This document shows, piece after piece, positions 9,757 to 18,906 of a stretch of DNA of 64,000 nt. Numbering within the stretch: position 1 is the stretch's first letter; every line of letters begins with the position of its first letter. A program made the translations under genes and the position numbers. The DNA is from Muribaculaceae bacterium (GTDB lineage Bacteria; Bacteroidota; Bacteroidia; Bacteroidales; Muribaculaceae). The stretch is from NCBI GenBank assembly GCA_009775265.1, contig VSPG01000003.1:45448-109447 (forward strand), given 5' to 3'. The notes below the pieces were generated by a model. It saw nothing but the letters and a program-made list of their open reading frames with translations, was not told the DNA's origin and searched no databases.

Positions 9757-11286
9757 TTACTTACGCTTGCTTGCGAAAAATTCCTCGAAGAAATCCATCT
9801 GAGGCTGGTTGGGCATCTTGTCGAGACAGAAACCCTCGCGAATGGTCATGACGGTGTTTTCTCCCTGCTTGTATTCAGTCCAGTAAGGCAGATACTCGGC
9901 ATTGGGATTGCCCGTCTTTGTGAAGTTGATCCAGTAGCGCGACATTATGGCCAGCATGTGGTCTTCCGTAGGCGTCATCTTGCCGCCGAAGTTATAGCCG
10001 TAGATGAAAGGCATTTCGGCCACATGGCTCGCACCGCCGCGGCGGGAGCGCAGGATGGTGTTTTCGGAATCCTGGTCGAAATAGTACATATACACCTTGC
10101 CCTTGCCTGTGCGGGTCTGCAGGTTGCCCCAAGCGTATGTGCCCCAAGCGAACGAGCCGTCGCGGAAAATATCGGACAACGCATAGCACACTTCCTCAGG
10201 ATTAGTGGCGGGATAAAGACTCATCACGCGGTCGGCCCATTCGCCATAGACAGAGCGCACACGGTGCTGATAAGCCTCGACAGGCATCGGGAACGCGAAC
10301 AGCGAGCCTTCGTCGGAATTGAAGCCCATAATCACGTTCACATCGTTGTATTTGCCGGCCTCATAGAGTTTGTACTGGTCGTCGACGATGGCGTATCCGT
10401 CCACAACAGGCCAGAAATTGTCCATCCGTGTGCTGTCGACAAACGTCATCGGGTCTACCTTCCTCATCTGTTTGATGTTCTTTTTGCCGAGACGCTTCTG
10501 GAAAGCCTCACCGGCCTTCGACGCTCCTGCCACGGTGCACATGGCCGTGTTGCCGCTGCGGTCTTCTGCCACAGGCCAGAACGAACTTCCGCTCTCGCAT
10601 ATCGCGCCGCGGAACAGACCCTTGCACAAAGGCGATGCGCAAAGGATGCTTACGGAGCATCCTCCGGCCGATTCGCCGGCGATGGTCACCTTCTCCGGGT
10701 CGCCTCCGAAAGCGGCGATGTTGTCGTGAATCCACTGAAGCGCCGTTATCTGGTCAAGTATGCCGTAGTTGCCGGAAATGCCGCGTTCCGACTCCTTGTT
10801 CAGCTCCGGATGGCACATGAAGCCAAGGGCGCCGAGGCGGTACTCGATGCTCACATATATGATGCCTTCCTTGACGAAGCTCTCCTGAGTGCCCACATAT
10901 GAGCCGGTCATGAAGCCGCCGCCGTGGATCATGACGAACACTGGCAGTTTGTCGGACGCGCTCGTGGCGGGAGTCGTCACGCTCAGATACAGGCAGTCCT
11001 CGCTCATAGGCAGTCCCTTGCCGCCCTGGTTGGGGTCAATAGGCTGCGGCGGACGGTTACCCCACTCGTCGGCATAGTACACTCCTGTCCATGCTTTTTT
11101 AGGCACGGGAGCCTTCCAGCGCAGCTCACCCACGGGAGCCTCCGCATAAGGTATTTTTTTGTAAAGGGCGGCGCCTTCGTGTTCCACGCCCTCAATTTCG
11201 CCCTGCTGCACAGTGGTGCGCGTAATCAGAGCCTGGGCATTGAATGCCATGGCTGCGGCCATGGCTGCGATAATCAGTTTTTTCAT
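9757..11286 (-). CDS. Type B carboxylesterase, exported
   Basis: 509 aa with a cleavable signal peptide (MKKLIIAAMAAAMAFNAQA). Alpha/beta-hydrolase of the carboxylesterase/lipase family: oxyanion-hole segment MIHGGGFMTG, nucleophile elbow GESAGG, and the early SEDCLYLSV motif shared by esterases and cholinesterases. Catalytic Glu is likely in GFNSDEGSLFAF and His in MPFIYGYNF region (GGASHVAEMPF). It should hydrolyse carboxylic esters in the periplasm; in gut Bacteroidales such enzymes often deacetylate or de-esterify plant glycans, though no glycan locus is next to it. It has its own promoter box and a convergent terminator. Confidence 0.9.
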   Translation of the reverse strand: MKKLIIAAMAAAMAFNAQALITRTTVQQGEIEGVEHEGAALYKKIPYAEAPVGELRWKAPVPKKAWTGVYYADEWGNRPPQPIDPNQGGKGLPMSEDCLYLSVTTPATSASDKLPVFVMIHGGGFMTGSYVGTQESFVKEGIIYVSIEYRLGALGFMCHPELNKESERGISGNYGILDQITALQWIHDNIAAFGGDPEKVTIAGESAGGCSVSILCASPLCKGLFRGAICESGSSFWPVAEDRSGNTAMCTVAGASKAGEAFQKRLGKKNIKQMRKVDPMTFVDSTRMDNFWPVVDGYAIVDDQYKLYEAGKYNDVNVIMGFNSDEGSLFAFPMPVEAYQHRVRSVYGEWADRVMSLYPATNPEEVCYALSDIFRDGSFAWGTYAWGNLQTRTGKGKVYMYYFDQDSENTILRSRRGGASHVAEMPFIYGYNFGGKMTPTEDHMLAIMSRYWINFTKTGNPNAEYLPYWTEYKQGENTVMTIREGFCLDKMPNQPQMDFFEEFFASKRK

Positions 11287-11310
11287 AGGATTTCAGGTTA
11301 GAATTTACGG

Positions 11311-11318
11311 CAAAGGTA
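11311..11318 (-). promoter_or_regulatory. -7 promoter box (TACCTTTG) for the carboxylesterase gene
   Basis: TACCTTTG on the minus strand, 24 nt before the ATG at 11286. No obvious -33 box; the upstream DNA is AT-rich with repeated CATATG/TATGTTA-like steps. Confidence 0.6.
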
Positions 11319-11364
11319 CGCTTTTTCCATTTAGCATATGTTATATGTTACGTATGCATATGTT

Positions 11365-11398
11365 AAGGGCTTCCGGATGTGAGAATCTGGAAGCCCTT
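11365..11398 (-). terminator. Hairpin after the acyl-CoA synthetase gene
   Basis: A 10-bp perfect stem (11365-11374 with 11389-11398) just past the stop of the synthetase on the minus strand. The following T-run is weak, so termination may be inefficient or factor dependent. Confidence 0.5.
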
Positions 11399-11418
11399 GA
11401 TTTCCAAAACCGCTGTGC

Positions 11419-13230
11419 TCAGACGGCGTACATCGCCTCTATCTGGTCGGCGTACAGCGCATTGATAATGGCACGGCGAAGCTTGAGCGTGTTGGTGAGC
11501 TCGCCCGTCTCTATGCTGAACTCGCGTGGCAGCAGGGTGAACTTCTTTATTTTCTCGAATCCGGCCAGTCCTTTCTGCAGACGCTCGATGCGCTCGGCTA
11601 TGAGATTGCGGATTTCTCCGTTCTGCACAAGTTCCTCAAGGTTGTTGAACTTGATTTTATGCTTGCGGGCATATTCCTTTAGGGCTTCGAACGCCGGCAC
11701 GATAATGGCGCTGACATATTTGCGGCGGTCGCCTATCACGGCCACCTGCTCGATGTAGCGGTCCTCGCCGAGGCGGGTTTCTATGGCCTGCGGGGCTATA
11801 TATTTGCCGTTTGAGGTCTTGAAAAGGTCTTTTATGCGCTCTGTGAGCACAATTGCGCCGCTTTCGTCGATGCGGCCGGCATCGCCCGTGCGGAACCATC
11901 CGTCAGGTGTAAACGCCTTGGCTGTATCTTCGGGGCGGTTATAGTATCCCCGCATCACGGTAGGCCCTTTCACGAGAATTTCGTCCTGCTCGCCGATGCG
12001 CACCTGCACATCGGGCATCACGGTGCCCACCGTGCCCACTTCCCATCCGGTAGCCGGATAGCAGCTCACGGTGGCCGTAGTCTCGCTCAAGCCATAGCCC
12101 ACTACAATGTTTATGCCGCATGTGTGCAGAAATTCCACGATATTGTCGCTGAGCGGCGCTCCTGCTGTCGGAAATATGTTGCCATTGTCTATTCCGATGA
12201 CACGGCGCATGGGCGCGAACACTTTTTTGTCGAAAAATCGGTACTGGCTTTCGAGCATCCACGGCGCTTTGCGTCCGAGGCGCGCATAGTGAAGATTCCG
12301 GCGGGCGCCCACGCGCAAGGCGCGATCCACCATCCAGCGTGTGATTCCGGTCATGGCACCGATTTTATCCTGCACTCCCGCATACACCTTCTCCCAGAAA
12401 CGCGGCACGGAACACATGCACGTGGGGCGCACCTGGCGCAACGAATGCTGTACTTCGCGCGGGTCGCGGTTGATGGCCACGCGTATGCCCATGAACAGGC
12501 AGAAATATGTCCATGCCTTTTCAAAAATGTGGCTGAGCGGCAGGAAGCAGAGCGACGTGTCGGAGTCGCTTAGCATCGTCAGGCGTTCAGTGTGTATGCG
12601 CATGGCGGCATTCATGCAGCTGTGGGGCAGCACTGCGCCTTTGGGTTCTCCGGTGGTGCCGGATGTGTAGATGAGCGTGAAGATGTCGTCGGGCGTGGCT
12701 GCCTCGCGGCGTGCGGCCACGGCCTCGCGGCACATCTGCGACGCGGCTTCTCCCAACGCTATGAAATCGGCCCACCGCATCGTCGTCGCATCGTCGGCAT
12801 CTATTGACACCTCGGGGTCAAAGCACACTATACGTTCCAGCGTAGGACATTCGGCGGCTATAGAGCGCGCGGCATCATAATGGCGCTGCTCGCCTACGAA
12901 AATAATTCTCGCTCCGGCATCGCGCACTATATAGCTGACCTGCTCGGGGCTGCTCGTGGAGTATATCGACACCGGCACCGCGCGGTTGGCATAGGCGCCG
13001 AAATCAGTGACCAGTATTTCAGGACAGTTGGAAGCGAATATGGCAAGCATTTCCTGCGGCTCGACACCGAGCGTTTCGAGGGCGCATGCCGCTGCTTCGC
13101 TTTGTCTGCGGAGCTCATTCCACGATGTGGGCACCCATTCGTCGCTGCCGGGATACTGGCAACTGAATGCCTCGCGCTCGCCGTAGCGTGCGGCGTTGGT
13201 GGCCACAAGTTTTGTGAGTATGTTAAGCAT
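11419..13230 (-). CDS. AMP-dependent long-chain fatty acid-CoA ligase
   Basis: 603 aa ANL-superfamily adenylating enzyme. The P-loop-like motif is TLIYTSGTTGEPKGA, followed by GYGLSETTA, the hinge Asp in GWFRTGDAG, and the C-terminal KTSNGKYIAPQAIE with the catalytic-lysine region. It matches the long-chain acyl-CoA synthetase (FAA1/FadD-like) forms found throughout Bacteroidota. It should activate fatty acids to acyl-CoA at the cytoplasmic face of the membrane. Own promoter box at 13272-13279; the SLC13 gene upstream is on the same strand but separated by 146 nt. Confidence 0.93.
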   Translation of the reverse strand: MLNILTKLVATNAARYGEREAFSCQYPGSDEWVPTSWNELRRQSEAAACALETLGVEPQEMLAIFASNCPEILVTDFGAYANRAVPVSIYSTSSPEQVSYIVRDAGARIIFVGEQRHYDAARSIAAECPTLERIVCFDPEVSIDADDATTMRWADFIALGEAASQMCREAVAARREAATPDDIFTLIYTSGTTGEPKGAVLPHSCMNAAMRIHTERLTMLSDSDTSLCFLPLSHIFEKAWTYFCLFMGIRVAINRDPREVQHSLRQVRPTCMCSVPRFWEKVYAGVQDKIGAMTGITRWMVDRALRVGARRNLHYARLGRKAPWMLESQYRFFDKKVFAPMRRVIGIDNGNIFPTAGAPLSDNIVEFLHTCGINIVVGYGLSETTATVSCYPATGWEVGTVGTVMPDVQVRIGEQDEILVKGPTVMRGYYNRPEDTAKAFTPDGWFRTGDAGRIDESGAIVLTERIKDLFKTSNGKYIAPQAIETRLGEDRYIEQVAVIGDRRKYVSAIIVPAFEALKEYARKHKIKFNNLEELVQNGEIRNLIAERIERLQKGLAGFEKIKKFTLLPREFSIETGELTNTLKLRRAIINALYADQIEAMYAV

Positions 13231-13271
13231 AAAATGTACTCTTGGGGTAGAGATTGTTACAAAAACAGCGG

Positions 13272-13279
13272 CAAAGGTA
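13272..13279 (-). promoter_or_regulatory. -7 promoter box (TACCTTTG) for the acyl-CoA synthetase gene
   Basis: Minus-strand TACCTTTG 41 nt before the ATG at 13230, in the AT-rich spacer after the SLC13 permease gene. Confidence 0.6.
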
Positions 13280-13376
13280 CGCCCTTTGCTTCTAATTTGA
13301 ACAATTTGAAGCTGTCAATTCTCCGATTCGTTAATATTCGTTTGCAGATTAAAGATTACATTTAACCTACATTAAC

Positions 13377-15218
13377 TCAAAATGGATATATCAACGGCAA
13401 AACGAGCACCATTATCACCCCGATGGCAAGTTGCAGAGGCAGTCCCACGCGTATGTAATCCATGAAACTGTATGATGCCGCAGGCATCACGAGAGCGTTC
13501 GGCGGAGTGGAGAACGGCGACGCGAAACACATGCTCGCCGCGAACGTCACCGCCATAAGAAACGGCAACGGGCTGACACCCACCGCAGTGGCGCTGCTTA
13601 TGGCAATAGGGGCAACGAGCACGGCCGTGGCCGTATTGCTTATGAACATGGTGAGGACAGCTGTGGTAAGGTATATGCCGCCCATAAGAGCCATGGGACC
13701 GGCGTCTCCGAGCCATGCCACGAGCGTGTGGCTCACAAGCTCCGTAGCCCCGGTCTTTTCAAGGGCGAAAGACATGGGCATCATGGCGGCTATCAGTACC
13801 ACGCTTTCCCAGTTTATGGTGCGGTAGGCCGCCTCTACATTGCGGAAACACCCGGTGAGCACCGTGAGCACGGCAGCGGCAAGCACGGCCACCACGGGCG
13901 GGACAGGTATGAAATCGAAAACCATCGCACACACCATCAGCAGCATTATGGCCGCCGCCACAGGGGCTTTGTAGTCGAAGGTGACTCCGGCCGCACTTTC
14001 CATGGGACTGCCGAGCACCACCCACGCCGCAGGATAATCGGCAAGTGCGGCTATTGCCTCCCACGACCCCTGCACAAGCAGCACATCGCCGCTGTGGAGC
14101 GACATACTGCCGAGATCGGAACGGATGATACGCGAGCCGCGGCGCAGCCCCACCACATTGACGCGGAACTGCGTGCGGAAACCGATGTCGGCCACCGTAC
14201 GTCCGGCCACCGACGACGAGGGCATGAGCACGATTTCTGCGATACCAACGTCATAGAAACGCATATCGCCGCTGCGCACACCTTCGGCAGGAAGCGACAG
14301 ACGGCATTCGGAAGCCATGCGGCGCACATCGGCTTCGGCACCGCGGGCATACAGCATGTCGCCTGCATGCAGCTTCGTGTCGGGGCCGGCGCTTTCCTGG
14401 CTTATTTTCTTCAGCAGGCCATGGCGCGCGGCGCCGCGGCGCACCTCAATTATGTCGACATCGAAACGCGCACGCAGTCCGGACTGCGCAAGAGTCTTGC
14501 CGGCGAGAGCCGAACCGCGCTCCACCGTGAGCATGTGCATGTCGGCAGTAAGGCCGTATTCCCTGACAAGCTGTCCGAGGCTTTTGCCTCCACCGGCGCC
14601 CTTTTTGCGCGTGGCAGAGTCCCGCCCGAGGAAGCGGCGCGCAAGCGGCAGCAGAATCAGTGTGCCGGCGGCAAGACAGACGAGCCCGGCAGGAGCGAAT
14701 CCGAAAAAGCCGAGCGGCGCATGCCCGCTTTCCTCCCACAGTTCGGCCACCACAAGGTTGGGAGGCGTGCCGATGAGGGTGAGCATTCCGCCCATCGAGC
14801 TGGCGAAGGCCAGAGGCATGAGCAGACGCGCCGCATTGGTGCCGGTGGCGGCACACATGCTCACCACTATGGGCATCATCAGCGCCACCGTGCCGGTGTT
14901 GCTCACGAATGCCCCTATGGCGGCAGTCGCGCCCATGACAAGGAAATACATGCGCACCGGACTGTCGCCGGCAAGGCGCATCATGCGGCCGCCTATTATC
15001 TGTGCCAGACCCGTGCGCAGCACCGCGCCGCCCACCACGAACAGCCCCACCATCATCACCACTATAGGATTGCTGAAACCCGACAGAGCCTCGGGCACCG
15101 TAAGGATGCCGGCAAGCGTAAGCACGATGAGCGCCCCGAGAGCGACAATGTCGGAACGTACGCGGCCGTCGACAAACAGCACGGCCGCAGCAAGGAGCGT
15201 AAGAAGCGTAAGCAGCAT
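13377..15218 (-). CDS. SLC13 family permease with RCK_C (TrkA-C) domains
   Basis: 613 aa integral membrane protein. Two blocks of hydrophobic segments (about residues 1-190 and 400-613), each with the DASS/CitMHS-type hairpin motif (AFVSNTGTVALMMPI and FISNTATAVLVAPI), bracket about 190 soluble residues that contain two RCK_C-like domains (LAQSGLRARFDVDIIEVRRG and TVADIGFRTQFRVNVVGLRR). This architecture is that of sodium/anion permeases such as SAC1-like sulfate or dicarboxylate carriers. The substrate cannot be told. Its start lies 3 nt after the recO stop, so it is read with recO. Confidence 0.9.
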   Translation of the reverse strand: MLLTLLTLLAAAVLFVDGRVRSDIVALGALIVLTLAGILTVPEALSGFSNPIVVMMVGLFVVGGAVLRTGLAQIIGGRMMRLAGDSPVRMYFLVMGATAAIGAFVSNTGTVALMMPIVVSMCAATGTNAARLLMPLAFASSMGGMLTLIGTPPNLVVAELWEESGHAPLGFFGFAPAGLVCLAAGTLILLPLARRFLGRDSATRKKGAGGGKSLGQLVREYGLTADMHMLTVERGSALAGKTLAQSGLRARFDVDIIEVRRGAARHGLLKKISQESAGPDTKLHAGDMLYARGAEADVRRMASECRLSLPAEGVRSGDMRFYDVGIAEIVLMPSSSVAGRTVADIGFRTQFRVNVVGLRRGSRIIRSDLGSMSLHSGDVLLVQGSWEAIAALADYPAAWVVLGSPMESAAGVTFDYKAPVAAAIMLLMVCAMVFDFIPVPPVVAVLAAAVLTVLTGCFRNVEAAYRTINWESVVLIAAMMPMSFALEKTGATELVSHTLVAWLGDAGPMALMGGIYLTTAVLTMFISNTATAVLVAPIAISSATAVGVSPLPFLMAVTFAASMCFASPFSTPPNALVMPAASYSFMDYIRVGLPLQLAIGVIMVLVLPLIYPF

Positions 15219-15221
15219 AAG

Positions 15222-15953
15222 TCAGAACAGGGTTTTTAAGATTTCAAGCGAGCGCGAAGCCGAGCCGGACAAAGCGCCGTGCAGAGCATAATAGTCGAGG
15301 ATGCCGTCGAGCAGCAGGCGGCGGTCGGAGCGGCTAAGGCGCACACGTCCTATATTATTTAATGTAAGACGGCCGAGCATACGCACCGCGCACGCCTCGT
15401 CCGGTGCGAGCCAACGGCCGCGCAGAGGCGCCGACGCGCGGAAAACACCCTCCGTCATGTCGAACACCGCTCCGGGACGCCACGAGCCGAAGTCGGGAGC
15501 TATCCCCGTCATAGTGGCCAGCGCACGCAGAAACCACAGATGGAAATTGGCCAGCGCGTGCGGATTGTCCACGGCATCGAGAGCGCGCACGGCGCCGAAA
15601 AGAAATTCGGAATACCGGCCGTCCGGGGCAGCCGAGCGCAGCACACTGTCGAGCACGTCGGCCAAGAACAGAGCCATAGCCGTCTTCACGGGATGCGAAT
15701 GCAGCGAGGCGGTCACATCGGTAGGGCGCATGTCGCGCAACTGCAGAAGCTCGCGCCCGGGACGGCTCACAGCCACACCCTCGAACAGCGCCAGCGGCAT
15801 CGTCAGCGCTCGGCGGCGGCGCGCCTCACGGCCATTGCCCGCCGGCATACTTATGGCCACACGTCCGCGCTCGGCCGTCCAGGCCGAGAGAATCGACGTG
15901 CGGTCGTCGTGGCGTATGGTGCGCAGGGCGAGGCCGCGGATGCTTTCGTACAT
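15222..15953 (-). CDS. recO: DNA repair protein RecO
   Basis: 243 aa. N-terminal OB-fold (MYESIRGLALRTIRHDDRTSILSAWTAERGRVA) followed by the helical RecO_C region (HLWFLRALATMTGIAPDFG). The four-cysteine zinc knuckle of many RecO proteins is absent, as is usual in Bacteroidota. RecO loads RecA on SSB-coated single-stranded DNA in the RecFOR pathway. Own promoter box just upstream; the SLC13 gene follows with a 3-nt gap. Confidence 0.88.
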   Translation of the reverse strand: MYESIRGLALRTIRHDDRTSILSAWTAERGRVAISMPAGNGREARRRRALTMPLALFEGVAVSRPGRELLQLRDMRPTDVTASLHSHPVKTAMALFLADVLDSVLRSAAPDGRYSEFLFGAVRALDAVDNPHALANFHLWFLRALATMTGIAPDFGSWRPGAVFDMTEGVFRASAPLRGRWLAPDEACAVRMLGRLTLNNIGRVRLSRSDRRLLLDGILDYYALHGALSGSASRSLEILKTLF

Positions 15954-15957
15954 ACTG

Positions 15958-15965
15958 CAAAGTTA
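15958..15965 (-). promoter_or_regulatory. -7 promoter box (TAACTTTG) for recO
   Basis: Minus-strand TAACTTTG only 4 nt before the recO ATG at 15953, which implies a transcript with little or no leader. Confidence 0.6.
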
Positions 15966-15989
15966 GCGAAAAAACATCTTACGATGAAA

Positions 15990-17213
15990 TCACTCGCCAA
16001 GCCGCGGACGGCGGCCGAGATCGGGCAGCCACAGAGCCGCCAGCCCGAGCAGCGGCATATAGGCGCAGAAACGGTATATAGCCTCTATGCCCATAGTGTC
16101 GGCGAAATGGCCGAGAGCTGCCGACGCTATGCCGGCCACACCGAAACTCAGTCCGAAAAACATGCCCGACACTGTGCCGAGCTTGTTCGGAAACAGCTCC
16201 TGCGAATACAGCAGTATGGCCGGAAACGCCGATGAAAGCATGAAGCCCGCACCGAAACTCATCACCACGGTAAGGGCGGCGCCGCAGTGGGGCATGAGCA
16301 GACTGAACGGAGCCGTGCCTACGAGCGACAGAACGATGACACGCTTACGCCCGTAGCGGTCGCCCACCGGACCGCCCACAAGAGTGCCCGCAGCCGTAGC
16401 GAACAGGAATACGAACAGACACACCTGCGACATGCTGATGCTCATGCCGAACGTGTCGATGAGATAGAACGTATAATAGCTCGTAATGGAAGCCATGTAT
16501 ATGTACTTGGAGAAAATCAGCAGCAGGATAAGCCCTACCGTCATCCATGTGAGCGCAGGCGGAAGCGGACGTGGGATGTGGGCACGGTGTTCGTCCTTAT
16601 GCGCCGAGCGTTCGCCGAGCCAGGCTCCGTACCAGCGGCACACAGGCACCATCAGCCTGATGGCGAGCAATGCAAGCAGCACGAACATCGCAGCACGGCT
16701 GCGGCCGTAAGGAGCCACAAGCACAGCCACAAGCAGCGGCCCCACCGAACTGCCGAAATTGCCACCGACCTGGAAGATGGACTGCGCCATGCCGCGGCGG
16801 CCGTGCGACGCCAGCGACGTGATGCGCGAAGCCTCGGGATGCAGAGTCGCAGAGCCCACACCCACCATTGCCACCGCCACAAGCACCATGGGCAGCGACT
16901 GTGCCAGCGCGAACAGGACTATGCCTGCCGCCGTACAGCACATGCCCGCCGGCAGGCTGCGCACAAACGGACGGCGGTCGAACGCATAGCCTATCACAGG
17001 CTGGAACACCGACGAGGCTATCTGGTAGACAAGCGTGATGAGACCGATTTGCGCGAAACTCAGCGACAGGTCCTCCTTCAGCATAGGATATACGGCCGTG
17101 ACCACCGACTGCAACGTGTCGTTGAGACAATGGACAGCGCTAAGCGCCATCAGCACAGGAAAGGACGGTTCTGCGGCCAGACGCCGCAGACGTGCGATAA
17201 AATCAGCATGCAT
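15990..17213 (-). CDS. MFS transporter, fosmidomycin-resistance (Fsr) type
   Basis: 407 aa with 12 predicted membrane helices. The first helices (SAVHCLNDTLQSVVTAVYP, LITLVYQIASSVFQPVIGY) and ATLHPEASRI are the marks of the Fsr/YfkF-like group of the major facilitator superfamily. Such pumps export fosmidomycin or other small compounds; the natural substrate is unknown. It is transcribed away from lrgA-lrgB and toward recO, whose promoter lies between. Start ATG 17213 is preferred; an overlapping alternative exists a few bases away but in another frame. Confidence 0.88.
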   Translation of the reverse strand: MHADFIARLRRLAAEPSFPVLMALSAVHCLNDTLQSVVTAVYPMLKEDLSLSFAQIGLITLVYQIASSVFQPVIGYAFDRRPFVRSLPAGMCCTAAGIVLFALAQSLPMVLVAVAMVGVGSATLHPEASRITSLASHGRRGMAQSIFQVGGNFGSSVGPLLVAVLVAPYGRSRAAMFVLLALLAIRLMVPVCRWYGAWLGERSAHKDEHRAHIPRPLPPALTWMTVGLILLLIFSKYIYMASITSYYTFYLIDTFGMSISMSQVCLFVFLFATAAGTLVGGPVGDRYGRKRVIVLSLVGTAPFSLLMPHCGAALTVVMSFGAGFMLSSAFPAILLYSQELFPNKLGTVSGMFFGLSFGVAGIASAALGHFADTMGIEAIYRFCAYMPLLGLAALWLPDLGRRPRLGE

Positions 17214-17282
17214 AATTCAGAACTCGTTTAACGACCATGCACGCGCGTCATAATTATATATCCAATTAAGGTACATCCAACG

Positions 17283-17636
17283 ATGATTCTTCAATGCGGC
17301 GTATTGTTCGCTTTCCTTTCGCTCGGTGAGCTTGTCGTCATGCTCACCGGCGTCCCCGTGCCGTCGAGCATAATAGGAATGCTGCTGCTGACCCTCGGAC
17401 TAAAACTCGGCATAGTGCGCCTGTCGCAAGTGGAGAAAATGGCCGATTTCCTTGTCCATAACCTCGGTTTTTTCTTCGTGCCGGCCGGCGTGGGGCTCAT
17501 GCGGTGCTTCGGAGTGCTCAGCGACCAGTGGCTGCCCATTGTAGGAGCCTCCGTGGCAAGCACCGTCGTAATCCTTCTCGTCACCGGCCATGTGCACCAG
17601 CACGCACGCCACATGCGCCGAAGCACAAAAGCCTGA
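17283..17636 (+). CDS. lrgA: CidA/LrgA family membrane protein
   Basis: 117 aa with four predicted membrane helices and the family motifs LTGVPVPSSIIGMLLL and NLGFFFVPAGVGLM. CidA/LrgA proteins are holin-like and pair with LrgB; in firmicutes they affect murein hydrolase activity, and recent work elsewhere links LrgAB-type proteins with transport of small organic acids. The gene starts 69 nt from the divergent MFS gene and ends 3 nt before lrgB. Confidence 0.9.
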   Translation: MILQCGVLFAFLSLGELVVMLTGVPVPSSIIGMLLLTLGLKLGIVRLSQVEKMADFLVHNLGFFFVPAGVGLMRCFGVLSDQWLPIVGASVASTVVILLVTGHVHQHARHMRRSTKA

Positions 17637-17639
17637 ACC

Positions 17640-18338
17640 ATGGAGCTGCTCACCAACAAATATTTCCTGATAGCCCTCACATTCGCCGCCTATGTGGGCG
17701 CGCAACGCCTTCAGCGCCGCACCGGCCTGCGGCTGCTCAACCCGATACTGCTGGCCACTGCCGTGCTCATCTGCTTCCTCTGCGGATTCGGCATCGACTA
17801 CGAGAGCTACCGCGCAGGAGGGGAATACATCGACTTCTGGCTCAAACCCGCAGTGGTGGCCTTGGGCGTGCCGCTGTACAAACAGCTTGAATCCATCAAA
17901 AAGCAGATGTTTCCGCTCATTGCGGCCGAAATGGCGGGATGCGTGGCCGGTGTGATTTCGGTCGTCGTCGTGGCCGAACTGCTCGGCGCGTCGCAGGAAG
18001 TGGTGATGTCGCTCGCCCCTAAAGCAGTCACCACGCCCATAGCCATGGAAATCTCCGCCGCCGTGGGAGGACTTCCGCCGCTTACCGCCGCAGTCGTAGT
18101 GTGCACAGGCATCTTCGGAGGCATGGCAGGATTCAAAATCGTGAAGCTCGGACACGTGAAAAGCCCCATCGCCACCGGACTGTCGATAGGCACAGCAGCA
18201 CATGCCGTGGGCACGTCGGCTGCCATGGAGCGAAGCGACCGCTACGGCGCGTTTTCCTCGCTCGGCCTCACCCTGAACGGCCTGCTCACGGCCATGCTCG
18301 CCCCCTTCATCCTACGGCTCATGGGCTACCCCGTATAG
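17640..18338 (+). CDS. lrgB: LrgB family membrane protein
   Basis: 232 aa polytopic membrane protein. Family motifs include VALGVPLYKQL, SLAPKAVTTPIAMEI and GTAAHAVGTSAAMER. It forms a two-gene operon with lrgA (3-nt spacer), the usual arrangement. The operon ends about 60 nt before the tRNA-Glu promoter; no convincing terminator hairpin is seen between them. Confidence 0.92.
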   Translation: MELLTNKYFLIALTFAAYVGAQRLQRRTGLRLLNPILLATAVLICFLCGFGIDYESYRAGGEYIDFWLKPAVVALGVPLYKQLESIKKQMFPLIAAEMAGCVAGVISVVVVAELLGASQEVVMSLAPKAVTTPIAMEISAAVGGLPPLTAAVVVCTGIFGGMAGFKIVKLGHVKSPIATGLSIGTAAHAVGTSAAMERSDRYGAFSSLGLTLNGLLTAMLAPFILRLMGYPV

Positions 18339-18396
18339 CCCCGGCAATGGTTTTTCAGTGATTTTTTGAAGAAAATCGCAGAAAAAAGCGAAAATA

Positions 18397-18428
18397 TTTG
18401 CAAGTAAACAAAAAACTTCGTAACTTTG
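18397..18428 (+). promoter_or_regulatory. Canonical Bacteroidota promoter for the tRNA-Glu/rpsT unit
   Basis: TTTG at 18397-18400, a 20-nt spacer, then TAACTTTG at 18421-18428. This is the best match to the -33/-7 consensus in the window. Transcription should begin near 18434, a dozen bases before the mature tRNA. Confidence 0.8.
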
Positions 18429-18446
18429 CATTCGCTTTTAGCAAAT

Positions 18447-18518
18447 GGCCCATTCGTCTATCGGCTAGGACGCAAGATTTTCATTCTTGAAAGAGGAGTT
18501 CGATTCTCCTATGGGCTA
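18447..18518 (+). tRNA. tRNA-Glu (anticodon TTC), copy 1
   Basis: 72 nt cloverleaf: acceptor arms 18447-18453 with 18511-18517, discriminator A at 18518, anticodon stem 18473-18477 with 18485-18489 and anticodon TTC at 18480-18482, T-arm GGTTCGATT-type loop (GAGTTCGATTCTC). CCA is not encoded. Identical over its full length, plus four following bases, to the copy at 18832. Confidence 0.97.
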
Positions 18519-18554
18519 CAAATATAAAACCAAACAGAAATACACTGCACAGAA

Positions 18555-18812
18555 ATGGCAAATCATAAATCTTCCATCAAGAGAATTCGCCAGACAGAGA
18601 CCCGTCGCCTGCGCAACCGTTACTACGCAAAGACCGCGCGTAACGCTGTCCGCGCTCTGCGTCGTCTCACCGACAAGACCGAGGCCGAAGCAAAGCTGCG
18701 CACCATCAGCGCCATGCTCGACCGCCTCGCTTCCAAAAAGGCAATCAGCAAGAACAAAGCTGCCAACCTGAAGAGCAAGCTCGCCAAGCACGTGGCAAAG
18801 CTCGCTGCATAA
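18555..18812 (+). CDS. rpsT: 30S ribosomal protein S20
   Basis: 85 aa, highly basic, with the family's start MANHKSSIKRIRQTETRR and three-helix layout. It binds 16S rRNA in the body of the small subunit. The gene lies alone between two identical tRNA-Glu genes, in the same direction, and is probably released from a tRNA-mRNA-tRNA transcript by RNase P and tRNA 3' processing. The start codon is 36 nt after the first tRNA. Confidence 0.97.
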   Translation: MANHKSSIKRIRQTETRRLRNRYYAKTARNAVRALRRLTDKTEAEAKLRTISAMLDRLASKKAISKNKAANLKSKLAKHVAKLAA

Positions 18813-18831
18813 GGCTGCAGTCTTTAAGCGC

Positions 18832-18903
18832 GGCCCATTCGTCTATCGGCTAGGACGCAAGATTTTCATTCTTGAAAGAGGAGTTCGATTCTCCTATGGG
18901 CTA
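18832..18903 (+). tRNA. tRNA-Glu (anticodon TTC), copy 2
   Basis: Identical 72-nt sequence to the copy at 18447. It begins 19 nt after the rpsT stop and is followed at once by an intrinsic terminator. CCA is not encoded. Confidence 0.97.
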
Positions 18904-18906
18904 CAA

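Noticed and set aside
13728..15239. 503-codon plus-strand frame opposite the SLC13 gene
   Set aside because: His/Arg-rich composition and complete overlap with a well-supported permease show it is a shadow.
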